From contig CM060307.1 of assembly GCA_030674185.1 (NCBI GenBank), forward strand, positions 58,366,481 through 58,430,480: 64,000 nucleotides of DNA. Direction: 5' to 3'. This document shows positions 1 to 10,875 of the stretch, in pieces. The notes under the pieces are model-generated. The model worked only from the letters and a program-made list of their open reading frames with translations. It was not told the DNA's origin and searched no databases. The DNA is from Monoplex corrugatus (taxonomy: Eukaryota; Mollusca; Gastropoda; Littorinimorpha; Ranellidae). The first letter of the stretch is position 1; the number at the start of each line of letters is the position of its first letter. The position numbers and the translations under genes are program-made.

Positions 1-58
1 GTCACAGAGTGCTGGTTGTCTGAAAATTTATGGAATTAGAATGTTTGCTTGCGCGGAC

Positions 59-93
59 GTGTGTGTGTGTGTGTCTGTGCGATCGCGCATGCG

Positions 94-186
<93 letters not shown>
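59..186. repeat. (GT)n microsatellite
   Basis: GT repeats occupy this stretch, broken once near 72-97 by a short GC-rich interruption. The uninterrupted part runs from about 97 to 186. The reverse strand reads as (AC)n. Open frames across it are only poly-Val-Cys or poly-Thr-His translations of the repeat. Confidence 0.97.
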
Positions 187-187
<1 letters not shown>

Positions 188-295
188 AGGCACAACATGG
201 CCTCAGGCAATTGTCACTAATTTCGCACAATCATGCAATCGATCAAACTACGAAATAATCAGCTGCCTGCTCTTTGCGGTTGTTCCGTGCATAAG

Positions 296-417
296 TCTCT
301 GTCTCTGTCCGCTTCTGTCTGTCTTTCTGCCTGCCTCTTTATCTCTGTCTGTCTTTCTGCCCGCCTCTCTGTCTCTGTCCGCCTCTGTCTTTCTGCCAGC
401 CTCTGTCTTTCTGCCAG

Positions 418-487
<70 letters not shown>
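296..487. repeat. Polypyrimidine minisatellite ending in (CT)n
   Basis: Degenerate units built on TCTGTCTTTCTGCC and GTCTCTGTCCGCCTC grade into an almost pure CT run at 419-485. The open frames on both strands (Ser/Leu-rich forward, Arg/Glu-rich reverse) come from the repeat. Confidence 0.95.
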
Positions 488-489
<2 letters not shown>

Positions 490-720
490 CTTCCTCCTCC
501 ACCTCTCAATCTCTTTCCCTCCCTGTCTCTTTCTTCTGGTGGTCGTCCTTGGAATGAACTGCCCAACTGTCTGACACAATAAGCTCCAAACATGACCCAT
601 CAAGGAAATTCTACATCAGTTTCTTCTGATAAAATTTTTCAGTTAAACTGTCATCTTTCTTGTGGTGATCCTATTGGTACATACACATTCACACATATAT
701 GGATGTATATGTGTACATGC

Positions 721-750
721 GCGCGCGTGTGTGTTTGTGTGTGTGTGTGT

Positions 751-783
<33 letters not shown>

Positions 784-784
784 T
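721..784. repeat. (GT)n followed by (AGT)n microsatellite
   Basis: A short GT run passes directly into about ten AGT trinucleotides (752-782). It is a compound microsatellite with no gene around it. Confidence 0.95.
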
Positions 785-949
785 CATCATTGATAGATGT
801 GTGTATGTAACATAGTGTATAAAATATTGGGTGCAATAAAATAGCGATTATGTTAAAATGTGTGTATCCCTACTGTACAGGTACATTGAAATTTTTAATA
901 CATGAAATGTATTTGGTAAGCAGTTATTAAATATGAACCTGTGTGTTTC

Positions 950-1166
<217 letters not shown>

Positions 1167-1200
1167 CATATATATGTGTATGTAAATATTATATACATGT

Positions 1201-1345
1201 ATATAGGTAGGTATGTATGTATGTATAATAAAGATAGATAGATAGACAGACAGACAGACGGATAGGTAGATATGTTGTGTATGTATTTGTTTGTGGGGTG
1301 TGTGTGTTGTTGTTGTTCTTGTTCTTCTTGTTCTTCTTCTTCTTT
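1201..1345. repeat. Compound tetra- and trinucleotide repeats
   Basis: GTAT, GATA, GACA and GGTA tetranucleotides (1201-1270) are followed by GTT and CTT trinucleotides (about 1303-1343). Confidence 0.9.
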
Positions 1346-1390
1346 CGTTTAAAACGTATCGAACCAGTAACCAGGTGTTTCATTCTTATT

Positions 1391-2074
1391 CAAAACTCTC
1401 ACATTTCTTTCATTATACCTTTATCAAGTAGATTTTAGGTCAGACATGGAAAATTACTACACCCTTTTGTACTGCATCGTTATTTACATTGGAAAATAAA
1501 TATGATTATCTTTACTTTGAAAAATAAAGATAATCAGTCTGTCAATCTCTCAGTCTCGTTAAAAAATTTACGGTCTGATGAAAGGACAATACAATTCCCC
1601 CCTCCCCCCCTTTTTTATAAACTTTAAAAAATTTTTATTTAAACAAATAATTCAAACAACTACAAAACAAAACAGCAAAAGGGCAGTACAGGCTTAACAG
1701 CCTTGTATCACGGTAACACTCAAGCTTTTAGCACAAATGTTTTACCCCACCTCCATTTTCGTTTAAGGACCTTGCCAGCACATAGAGTTCTCCACAGACT
1801 GAAGGAGTCTGCCAGATCAGTGCTGGTAGATTGGGGTGGAGCGCATATGAAACTGTTCCATTGCTACGAATCTTTCAAACAAATTTAGAATTGAATCAGT
1901 GTGTTATTTTGTAATTTTGAGATAGTAGAATACATTATGTGCTAGGACTGTGTAAATCTCATGCCATTATCAATGTAAGCTGAATACATTTCTTTTTGTT
2001 AATGTTTAATTTCAATTGCTTTAGAAACATAATACTAGTGTCTTATTCAGATAAATATTTAATTATATATTTTG
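1391..2074. other. AT-rich stretch, no gene recognised
   Basis: I see no coding signature here. A short C/T homopolymer tract lies at about 1597-1613. The piece around 1760-1870 has an open frame of about 60 codons that I do not recognise. Confidence 0.5.
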
Positions 2075-2150
2075 TATATTCAATTTTCATTTGAAGCATC
2101 ATAAATGTTTCATTATCTATTTCTATATTCAATTTTCCTTTGAAGCATCA
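2075..2150. repeat. 49-bp direct duplication
   Basis: The text starting TATATTCAATTTTC at 2075 recurs at 2124 with one or two changes, giving a 49-bp period. The second copy is partial and ends near 2150. Confidence 0.85.
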
Positions 2151-3139
2151 TGTGAATGTACTGCTGCAACAAAATGTAAAATAATATGTACCTGCGATGT
2201 ATATAGTATAGCCGATCTCATTAGAAAAAGTCAAGCCTGTGTACAATAAAGTGGAAAACCATGATGAACTGAGGACAAATAAAGAACATTAAAACAGATT
2301 TTTCTAAACTTCTGAGGCTGTGTGCAAGCAATTAAATAAATATATTTGTGCAATAACTGTTTCGACATTTATTCTTTTTCACTGGACAAAAGCACAATGT
2401 TATACGATATATAAATTCAGTAGATATACCTGTGCAATAGCTATTTATCTAACTAGTATTCTCTTCAGCATTAAAAAAGGAACAAGAACTGATTGTAACA
2501 TCTTGACTGAAGATATTAAAACAACTCGACTTTTGTGGATGGGAAATGGGACCCAGGTATATGAAATAACGTCGGCTGGAATATATTGTTCCTGAAAAAG
2601 TGTAATGAACAGACAGAAAAGAAGAAATTAAGTTCTGTCAAGTCAGGTTAATACACCGGATACTTGTGACCAATGTTGTTTTGGAAAAAACTTTGTTTTG
2701 TGAGTAGCAGCAGATGTTTATTGGGATAAAGTGAACAGAAAATAAATGAGGTATTTTATCACCAAGCTTCGAAGGACATTTGCAGACATTTTGAAAGCAA
2801 CATTGCGCTGTATGCTCTGTAATGTAGGCTAGGTTGTATGTTGTGTTGTGATGGTAGTGGTGGCAGGGATGATGGTGATGATGTAAGCGTGTGAGAAGGG
2901 AGGGGAGAGAGGGAAGTGAAGAAAAAGAAAGGCAGTATGCATACATTTTTATGTAGTATTTTTTTCCGTATGAACATTGTGCAGCTTTAGCGGCATTTAG
3001 TTCCTAAAAGGCGATCTAAATCGTGATTAATTATAATTATTCTTGCTTATCGCATATATTCCATTTCCGTTTTACGAAGGACTGACTACGGAGACTAATA
3101 TCAAAAGCCCTGTAAAACACAAATTCCATTCCATTTAGT
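2151..3139. other. No gene recognised
   Basis: AT-rich DNA without recognisable domains. An open frame of 91 codons (2320-2595) has low-complexity, unremarkable composition and I do not call it a gene. GGT/GAT-rich and purine-rich patches occur around 2850-2930. Confidence 0.5.
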
Positions 3140-3640
3140 CTCTCACCGAATCCCTCCCCAATTCCCATCTTGCACTGTCCTCTCTTTCATTGCTCATACT
3201 TCACGCTGGTTGTGCCTGTATATCCAGTACAGAACTGGAGTGGTGCGGGGCCAGCCAGCTACCCCTGGGTGATGGACGGCCTTCTTTATGGAGTCCGATG
3301 TCTCTTTTCTTCTCCCTCTTTCTCTCCGGCTCTTCTTTTATCGCCTCCCTTTGCTTGACTATTTGGGTGATTGGCCCCTTCTTCTTTATGGACTGTCCTT
3401 TCGTCTGACCAGACGCTTCTGGAGGAATTCAATTCCGTGCTGGCTCTCAGGGGACCGGGCGTAATTAGCCACAGGGGACTCCCCATCTCTGCCGAACGGG
3501 AGAAGAGACGGGTAAGAGGGTGGGGGTGAGGTGAGGGTTGGGGGTTGGGGTGGACAGAGACCAAGGAGGAACTCCATAACTTCTCGGTAGAGTTTGGACG
3601 GGAGGGGCACCAACGCCCTCTTCTTGTGTATCCATCTATC
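3140..3640 (+). other. GC-richer island with an exon-like patch
   Basis: This piece is visibly richer in G and C than its surroundings. On the + strand one frame reads through about 3370-3510 with ordinary amino-acid composition (it contains TLLEEFNSVLALRG) and ends near a good splice-donor-like string, GACGGGTAAGA, at about 3506-3516. I do not recognise the peptide. It may be a host exon, a repeat fragment or chance, and only RNA evidence could tell. The frame also continues past the donor-like site and is broken by one stop soon after. Confidence 0.15.
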
Positions 3641-4424
3641 TCTGTCGAGAGGTTTTCACTCGTCGAATCCAATCAACGTTTTCTTTCTTTTTTTTTCTCT
3701 CCTTTTTTCTTCACTCTTTCTTTTAAAAGTGGAAGTGATCCAGATCAGCAGTGGCCATTTGTTTATTTGACCGTTTGTCTGTCTGTCTGTCCATCCGGGT
3801 TTGTGTGTGTAAAAATGCTAAGTGCTGCGTGCTAAAAAAAAAAAGAGCAAAAAAGGTCATTACTTTAGCCTGGCATTAGAGAAGCAAAATCCATGTTTGT
3901 CCATGTTTGTATCGTTACGGGCCAGGCAGTCATTTCTGTCTTGGAGTTGTTGGTTTTATTTTTTCACAGAGCATACAGTTAATTCTGTCTAAAAGGTCTT
4001 TTCGTGTAATTTGTTGGGAGTGTGTGTTTGTGTTAGGAGTTATTTGTTTGTTTTGGTCTCCCCTTCAATTTTTTACCCAAGGCAGATAATCGTGTTTGCT
4101 GCTCTTAAAAGGGCTAATGTATATTATCTTTTTTGCTGTTCTCTATTTTTCTGGGTTATTTGTTTTTGTTTTTGTTTTTTCAGGATTTTTCTCCTTTTTT
4201 AACATTTTATCTTTTTCCTTGTCGGTTACAATGTCATTTTGCATATAACAGTACTAAGACGTCTGATCCCAAGAAAAACCCAAAATTTACACTATAAAGA
4301 TACAAAGTAAACAGAGAAACAGAATTCTAGAGCAACAGATCATGCAAGAGTTACATAAATTCAACAACACAGTCCATTTACATCATTAGTGTTGGGACAT
4401 ACTGTACAAACAGAATCGTTTGTT
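3641..4424. other. T-rich DNA, no gene recognised
   Basis: T-rich tracts (about 3680-3725 and 4130-4200) and a short (GTCT)n near 3775-3792. No domain or RNA gene is visible. Confidence 0.5.
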
Positions 4425-4432
4425 ATCATCAC

Positions 4433-4469
<37 letters not shown>
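4425..4469. repeat. (ATC)n microsatellite
   Basis: About fourteen ATC/CAT trinucleotides. They lie at the 3' side of the antisense LINE fragment that follows and may be its tail repeat. Confidence 0.9.
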
Positions 4470-5310
4470 TGCCTTGCCGCGTTGCGCCGGCGATGATAGC
4501 TCTCCATACGAATCGATCTTTTGTTGCCGCAATCTATCTCCTGCTATTTTTGTCTCCACCCACTCTGCAAAGCTGTCTCGTACTTTCTCCGTAGATCTAC
4601 CTGATGCTGATTTTCCCTCTAGCTTTCCTTTTGTGACTAGGTGCTCATAAATATTCTCTAAATGTTTCTTTTCTTTTCCTGGTTTTCGTCGTTAATGTTC
4701 TTTTTGTGTTTTCTTCTTTGAAGACTGTTTGGTTTGTTTTCTTTGTCGTCCATTGTACTCTTAACTTTCATCTTAGAAACCACATATAAGCTGCCGCAGT
4801 CTTTTTTGACTTTGCTTGTTGATTGTCCAGACTTCGTTTCCGTACAACAGTATTGCTATATAACACTGAAAAACTCTTTTCTTGATGTCAGTTGATAGGC
4901 ATTTGTTGATAAGAACACTTTTCATTTTCTTGAACACTGTTTTAACTTGGCTACTTGATATGTCTAGTATGCATCTGCCATCTGATGAAATCACTGTTCC
5001 TAGATATTTAAACTCACAAATTTGTCTCAATGTTGTGCCATTTGTTGTTATTTCACCTGAATGAATTTCTTGTTTTTCACTGATTACCATGACTGCAGTC
5101 TTCTTACTGTTTAACTGTAGCCATTATTTCTGCTTTCTATTTCTATTATATTCACGAGATTCTGTAGATCTTTTTCATTTTTAACAATTAGAACAGTGTC
5201 ATCTGCATAACGAAAATTGTTTATCATTTTACTCCAACCATTATCCCAGGGCATTCTTCTAGGTTTCTGATGATGGTGTCAGAACACATCCCTGTTAAGC
5301 CATTCTTTTG
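4470..5310 (-). pseudogene. LINE reverse transcriptase fragment (delta), antisense
   Basis: On the minus strand the RT catalytic box is readable at about 5180-5220 as FRYADDTVLIV. It is preceded at higher coordinates by a decayed segment resembling the stretch between RT motifs B and C. After a frame change, 5090-4773 reads as the post-RT region, including the LINE hallmark FKYLGTVISSDGR and the CYIAILLYGNEVWT segment. RT of this kind copies LINE RNA into DNA at a nicked target. Only the palm end and thumb remain; the endonuclease and fingers are missing and frames change at least once. The 4470-4650 part (minus-strand text containing VRDSFAEWVE) may be the C-terminus of the same protein, but that is weaker. 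The clade is uncertain. Confidence 0.85.
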
Positions 5311-6017
5311 ATGTTTTGAAAAACAACATATCATTTTCTAATTTAATTGCTGATGTTTTTTCCCACAACGTATTCCTTATTATTCCTTCTGTTTGTTTCC
5401 ACTACGTATTCCTTGTCATTCTTAGATCTTTTATATCAATATCGCTATCATCCGTACAAAAATATGTGCCTGTGTCATTTTTTCTGTATCAGCAAGGATC
5501 TGTTTAAAGACGGATACTTACAAGTTTAGACCATTTGTCAAGGCAATGAAATGTGAATATATAGTGACTTCTTTTAGGTCATGATGAAGAAAAATGTGTG
5601 ACCTTTTGTGCAACAAGAGTACAGGAAGGCACTGTGATGTAAATTCCTCTCAAGTGTATCATTGTTTTTATGTGTTTTTTGTTTTGTTTTTTTGGCCACA
5701 AACGATCTTTGCCAAGGATTACTTGGACCGTTGCTTGGAGTCTACTGCTGACAAGTCTACAGATGCATTTTAGGGACCCAACATATGGTCCTGAGATCTA
5801 CACGCCCCGTCATGTAGAGTTTTCCTTTCAGCTATTCAGTACTGTGTCGAGATTATGACATGAAAGACACCATTTTAAACAATTTTGTGCTGAAGCAGTT
5901 CCCCTAACAGAGCTTACAGTCACACCTTTCAGAGTTAGCAACTTCAGACTTCAGCTTGCAGCTTTCTTTTCTTTCTTTCTTTGATGATGAATGAAACTTT
6001 TTAAAGGCGTGAATCGG
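5311..6017. other. No gene recognised
   Basis: T-rich DNA with only short open frames. I find no domain, RNA gene or clear repeat. Confidence 0.5.
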
Positions 6018-6340
6018 AATGGCTGGCTTAGTTAATAGAGCGCTGGAATCAAGGTCTGATATCTTGAGTTCTACCCTGAAACATGAAAATGGCCCATTTG
6101 CTGCCTATCTACATGCTCCATTCTGAAGGTGTCACTTTAATATTTCATTTGGTCCCTACTGCTTCTATTTCAAGATCTTGCCAGTGCATGGGCTTTTGTC
6201 TGCCTCCCATCAAAGGGACATCAGGATCACTGTGGGAAGGATTATCCGAACAGTAGAACAGTCTAGGAATAGTGACAGACATCGGCTCATACATAGATAC
6301 TGTGGCCTGCACAGTTAAGCTGCATTGAACTTGATACAGT
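6018..6340 (+). mobile_element. tRNA-derived SINE fragment
   Basis: The left end looks like a tRNA-derived pol III promoter. There is an A-box-like TGGCTTAGTTAATAGAGCG at about 6023-6041 and a B-box-like GAGTTCTACCC about 25 bases further on, at about 6066-6076. A non-tRNA body follows and I cannot see where it ends. The acceptor arms of a real tRNA are absent, so this is a SINE head and not a tRNA gene. Confidence 0.5.
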
Positions 6341-6426
6341 CATGGGAAAAAGTGGTTGCAATAGTTCGTGCGATGAATATCGTCATGTACTACCATTTCC
6401 TTCTGTGTAAAATCCCCCTTCAGTGT

Positions 6427-6442
6427 GGGGGGGGGGGGGGGG
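6427..6442. repeat. Poly-G run
   Basis: Sixteen consecutive G residues. The length of such a run is often uncertain in assemblies. Confidence 0.9.
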
Positions 6443-6478
6443 CTATGGCCTGATTTGAATAATTTGTTCAAATTCGCG

Positions 6479-6565
6479 TTCTCTCTCTCTCTGTCTCTCT
6501 CTCTTTCTCTCTCTCTCTCTGTCTTTCTGTCTCTCTTTTCCTCTCTCTTTCCCTCTCTCTCTCTC

Positions 6566-6615
<50 letters not shown>
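6479..6615. repeat. (CT)n microsatellite
   Basis: Nearly continuous CT with scattered GT and TTT interruptions. It encodes only Ser/Leu or Arg/Glu low-complexity frames. Confidence 0.95.
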
Positions 6616-6689
6616 ACCATTCTACTAATTTTCTCACAGATACCATCGTCAAGGTCAGTGCTGGCCACACATCTATGTATGAGCGGATG

Positions 6690-6913
6690 TCTGTCATTCC
6701 CTCTCTCCCTCCCTCCCTCTCTCCCTCCTTCCCTCCCTCTATCTGTCTCTGTCTCTCACGTTGTCTGTATGTCCTTCCCCTCTTGTCTCCTTCTCCATCT
6801 CTTTCTCCAGTCCTACACTTCATCCAATTCCTCTCAGGCCACACATCTGTCATCACTGGGCTTCTTTCTCTCTTCCGTAGCTCCCTGTCCATGGTGACAT
6901 TATCGATCTGAGC

Positions 6914-6955
<42 letters not shown>

Positions 6956-6980
6956 TCTCTCTGCCTCTTTCTGTCTATTT
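6690..6980. repeat. Pyrimidine-rich repeats (CCCT)n and (CT)n
   Basis: A (CCCT)n block at about 6698-6740 and a (CT)n block at 6913-6975 flank a short unique piece. That piece belongs to the interspersed repeat R1. Confidence 0.85.
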
Positions 6981-7016
6981 TCATATGTGTGTTTGTATGC
7001 GTGTGTGTGCACGTTG

Positions 7017-7102
7017 GCACACGCGCGCGCACACACTCACACACACACACTTATACATCACTTATAGTGAAAAGACGTTAAATCAAAGAACGAACGAACA
7101 CA

Positions 7103-7196
<94 letters not shown>
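7017..7196. repeat. (AC)n microsatellite
   Basis: AC repeats at 7031-7050 and about 7099-7196, separated by the 41-bp SINE-like tail described at 7059-7099. Confidence 0.95.
7059..7099 (+). mobile_element. SINE-like tail, copy 1
   Basis: The string around CACTTATAGTGAAAAGACG, followed by AAATCAAAGAACGAACGAAC, recurs almost unchanged at 62185-62232, again between AC microsatellites. A unique 3' piece ending in a GAAC tandem tail is typical of a short retroposon end. The 5' part is missing or replaced by AC repeats. Confidence 0.55.
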
Positions 7197-7197
<1 letters not shown>

Positions 7198-7659
7198 GAC
7201 CGATCCTTTTCTGTCTCTCTCTCTCTCTCTCACCCTTCATTCTGCTTTCTCACTTTCTGAGTCTTAGCCAAATTGTGGACAAAGAGAACAAAAAGCACGA
7301 GACCGTGCCGCCGAAGATAAAAACCAGCCACTAACGAGACTGAGATCCCAGCACTCAAGTGAACTGACGTTGACATCAAGACTGCCTCGGCGATTGTGGA
7401 CGTTTCTTAAACAGATTAAATGGTTTTGAGTAAAGGCTTCCATGGCTGTCTTACTCATCAATCGATGGACTGAATTCACATGACGATGACCTCTTATAGT
7501 GGCACTTGTTGCTCATCGGGAAAACAAAAATTTTCGTTAAAGATAGATACGAAGAACGATGGAAAGGAGAAACAGAAGTTTCGAAAATAGTCTTTTACAG
7601 AGTTCTGTTCATGGAGCAATAGTTTGGTTTGTGTACATGTATTTAAATGCACGTTATCA

Positions 7660-8010
7660 CCCTTATGCAAAAAAGCTCGAAAGAATCATACGAATCTTCT
7701 CGCCCAACACTATCTCCAACCAACGACTACTTGCCCAGTGCAACCAAGACAGTATAAACCCATCACCTTGAAAAAACGATGGAAATCAATCTGATACCTC
7801 ATCCCCAAAGAACAGGATAACATCACCTAGACTGTCCTTCACTGGACACCAGAACGAAGACGCAAGAGAGGAAGACATATCTGGTGACGAACAACAGAAT
7901 GAGAACTCAAGGTCCTAGAACATACTTGGAATATCCTACAGACGCTTGTCCAAAACAGACAGGAGTGAATGTTCTTCGTTGCTGCCCTACATACCAATAG
8001 CGAAATGGAC
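7660..8010 (+). pseudogene. LINE C-terminal fragment (gamma family), copy 1
   Basis: Frame-by-frame reading gives the C-terminal tail of an RTE-like ORF2. 7678-7770 reads RIIRIFSPNTISNQRLL and then QCNQDS. Further pieces resemble the usual VLHWTPE-type segment (about 7835-7860) and a terminal NRQEW..FVAAL-like end (about 7955-7995). It matches the C-terminus of the copy at 39325-39910. Stops and frame changes are frequent, RT and endonuclease are absent, and the protein is dead. Confidence 0.7.
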
Positions 8011-8199
8011 AGTAGATAAGTATTTTGGTGTTAACAGTGCTGCAGTTCGTAAAACTGTACACATATGTCTGTGGAAATAATATGAGCATATTTCATGAGG
8101 TCAACTAACCATGTATTGACCTAAAGCATAATGGTAACAATGTTTTGAGATTATTCTGATGTCCTGCATTCCTAATACGTCAGTGAAACACTGAAATTC

Positions 8200-8345
8200 C
8201 AATGACCTTACAGGGTAAAGAATTTAATCAGCAGCGTGCTCTTTTCATTGACCAAACACTGAATTTGAAAGTAAACATTGGCCATGTGTGTGCAACACGA
8301 AACAGAAGTGCTAATTTTGGTCCTGAAAATAAATCAAACTGCAAT
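8200..8345 (+). repeat. Interspersed repeat R2, copy 1
   Basis: Closely matches 30225-30355 in the same orientation. Shared words include AACACTGAATT, GAAAGTAAACATTG and CCATGTGTGTGCAACAC. It could be a dispersed repeat or a remnant of a larger duplication. No coding function is recognised. Confidence 0.7.
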
Positions 8346-8370
8346 AGGAAGATATTGATTTTGTTCGAGG

Positions 8371-9327
8371 ACCTTAAAAACACAATGAAACTTTACACCA
8401 AGGTTATCGCGTGTGAGCGTTTTCAATTTCACTCCTTAAGTTGAAGGCAAGGGTTTTTAAATTTGATGCTAAAAACTTGTTAGCTTTACAAATAGGGGAT
8501 TTTTGTTATTACGTTTTTGTTGAAAATTTCATCAAAGTTGACAATGTTAAAGAAACTGAATATGGATCATTTGTGTCATTCGCTTTTTAAATAAACTGTG
8601 CTAATCTGCGATCAGAAACAGTTTTTAAATCTATGAAAAATAGTCTTTAATTAGGGCACGTGTTTTGATCGTTGAAAGGTAGATTGGTTTGTCAGTCAGA
8701 TTACAGTATTCAAATGATATAGTATGAATGTTGAAAATTAATTAGTGTATGAAAAGATGGGGATCTGACTTAAACATTGTTACGTTTATGATTTAGATCA
8801 GTATATAGGTATGTAACCCCATGATATGTGCTCACAATATTCTATGCAGTGATTAATTTGACGTAGTGTTGTGTCTGACCTACCAACAAATTAGTCTAAA
8901 TATCTTAAACATGGCATGAACAAAACACTTTATTTTTTACTAATACCAACTTACTAACTAATGTGTTTTGTTTGTTTGTTTGATTGTTTATTTGTTTGTT
9001 TGTTTTCAACACGTGTGTAAAATTCATCTCCCTCTCCCCTCTGTGTCCAATATTGTCTACGTCCCTGGTGTTTGTTGTTGCTATACTGATGTCGTCCCAT
9101 CCCATGGGCAACCTCAGTGATATCAGCTCCACATTGCTCATTACGATTCTCCAGTGCTGACCATACCTACATGTAACTATATTCTGTCACACTCTCAGTT
9201 CCAGGAACGTAAAAGGAGCAACCAGTGTCACCACCATAAGGTCACTCACAGAGGAGAACTGCGCAATGTTGCCAGGTCTTTTCACTTTTGTTCAACAGTG
9301 GCTGTTCAGTGTATGGAAAACCTCACA
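8371..9327. other. No gene recognised; contains (GTTT)n
   Basis: AT-rich DNA. A GTTT tetranucleotide run occupies about 8966-9008. No RNA gene or protein domain is visible. Confidence 0.5.
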
Positions 9328-9437
9328 TACTGTTGCTCACTGACAGAGACAGCGGCAGGAAACTGTGGGAAGATTTTTTTACATGGAAATACTGTTGCTC
9401 ACTGATAGAGACAGCAGCAGAAAACTCTGGGAAGAGG
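9328..9437 (+). repeat. 62-bp direct duplication
   Basis: The text starting TACTGTTGCTCACTGA at 9328 recurs at 9390, about 47 bases matching with few changes. The period is exactly 62 bp. Confidence 0.9.
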
Positions 9438-9439
9438 AG

Positions 9440-9650
9440 AAAAAACATCTCAAACACGTGTTTTGGCCCTTAAGGGGACCGGGCTGCATCCATGTCATGA
9501 CTCATGGACGCCCTTCTTCTGTCGCCATTTTATAAAAAAGATTGATTTAAATACGACCTCTATCTGGGTTCGAACCCGCGCATCCAAGGCAGCCAGGCGT
9601 CTCAAGGCCAGGTCACCTTTGTTTCGGGTGTCTTAACTAACCAACAGACG
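9440..9650 (-). mobile_element. tRNA-derived SINE fragment, antisense
   Basis: Read on the minus strand there is an A-box-like TTGGTTAGTTAAGACACC near 9648-9631 and a strong B box GGGTTCGAACCC near 9572. The spacing is within the range of tRNA-derived pol III promoters. Downstream text (minus strand, 9560-9440) is not tRNA and would be the SINE body. No cloverleaf closes, so it is not a tRNA gene. Confidence 0.6.
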
Positions 9651-10069
9651 GACATCGGCAACATATAGAAGAATTTTAAGCCCTATAAAGTTCACTTTTG
9701 TACCACCTTGACCAAATCCAGCTGGAGCTCTTTTCATCAGCTTCTGCCATTGCCTTTAGGGAACTGCTCTGTCTCCCAGAAATGGAGGACTGTTGCTTAC
9801 TGCAGATTCACAGACTGTCTGAACTTGACAGATAAAACATCTGTTTTATATTAGTTTTGAAAAGATACTTCGGTGAGCCTGGACCGTCACATACGACGTT
9901 TTTAAACTACATATAGGATCGGTCATTTTCAAAAACGTCTTGTCTTATCAAAGAGAGAAAAGGGACGCGAGGAAGGTAATTAATTCAATTACTTCGAGCT
10001 TACAAACCAGATCAGTTTGATAATTCATGTAAACTTAAACAGCTGAAGTATAAGTAAAGCATATGTGGT
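9651..10069. other. No gene recognised
   Basis: Unremarkable DNA. I see no domain, RNA gene or repeat. Confidence 0.45.
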
Positions 10070-10235
10070 TGTCGATATAAATGATGGGAAGATGGGCAAA
10101 ATATGAGCAAGGAAAGATTTGATGAGTTTCACGTGCCTCGGACAGATGACATCATTCTGTCTAACAGAGAGAAAATATGACAGACTGTCTATCATTTTCA
10201 CACAGCTGTGTCTCATGAGTCATTTTTGTATTAGC
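10070..10235 (-). repeat. Repeat R3, copy 1 (inverted)
   Basis: The + strand text (GGGCAAAATATGAGCAAGG, then ACAGATGACATCATTCTG, then CAGACTGTCTATCAT) matches the reverse complement of 48528-48650. This links the region to the start of duplication block B in the opposite orientation. Confidence 0.65.
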
Positions 10236-10375
10236 TTCTTGCAAGGGATAAGAAACTCAGGTTGACTGATATATTGCTTAATCAACCACAGTCCGTCACT
10301 CTGTCTCCTCTCCTTTCCCAAAGAATATTTTTCTCATTCTCTGAAAGCTACGTCAACGCTGGATTCCATCGATAG

Positions 10376-10472
10376 TGCGTTTTGTCTTTTGTTTCACTTT
10401 CATTCATTCGTTCTTTCTTTTCTTATTTTCTTTCTCTCCTTTCTTTCTTTCTTTTTTTTTTTTTTTTTTTTG
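10376..10472. repeat. Pyrimidine/T-rich tract
   Basis: TTTC repeats run into a run of about twenty T residues (10453-10471). Confidence 0.85.
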
Positions 10473-10524
10473 TTGTATATCAAATATCAGGGGCTGTAAT
10501 GGGAGGGGCTGGGGCATACCTGTT

Positions 10525-10745
10525 ATAGCTCACCAGCTTGTGTAAACCAGTGATAAACATGACTGAGCATGGTACAAAATGAATGAACGAATAGATTCAC
10601 ACCCTAGCTTAAGCATACTGTACCGATGCACAGCTGTAAATGGATACCTAGCTCTGTTTATGGAATGGAGAAGGTAAAGCAGTAAATGAGAGAAGATGGG
10701 CACCACCCTCATAATCCTGGACCCTATTTTCCCCATAGGGCATAT
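10525..10745. repeat. Possible SINE-related segment
   Basis: Contains GATGCACAGCTGTAAATGG (about 10625-10644). This resembles CCCAGCTGTGAACGGGTATC at 63869-63888, a string type I associate with SINE bodies in molluscs. Beyond this motif the two places do not clearly align. Confidence 0.3.
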
Positions 10746-10875
10746 GTGCAGGTTTAACGTTTATGTCATGATCGTGTTGGATTTTTTCCATCACGTGACA
10801 TTGGCGTCAGTGCATTTGAAATTTATCCCGAGTTTGGTCACGTTATCCCTGTGACCAGTGCATGGTATGAGAAAA
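10735..10875 (+). repeat. Repeat R4, copy 1
   Basis: Matches 42345-42485 in the same orientation. Shared order: GCAGGTTTA, ATGTCATGATC, TCCATC, GTCAGTGCAT, GAATTTATYC, GAGT, GCATG. Function and class unknown. Confidence 0.65.

Larger units (their letters stand above)
6840..7480 (-). repeat. Interspersed repeat R1, copy 1
   Basis: On the minus strand 7480-7260 matches 11900-12075 (+) and 47260-47085 (-) by eye. Shared words include CTGTTTAAGAAAC/TTGTTTAGGAAAC, GTCAGTTCAC and AGTGCTGGGATC. The order is the same in each copy: conserved text, purine or pyrimidine tract, AC/GT microsatellite, second purine or pyrimidine tract, then a GTGACATT-containing piece (here 6880-6905). The short peptide on the minus strand resembles those in the other copies, but I cannot say whether the element is coding. 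Its class is unknown. Confidence 0.7.
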
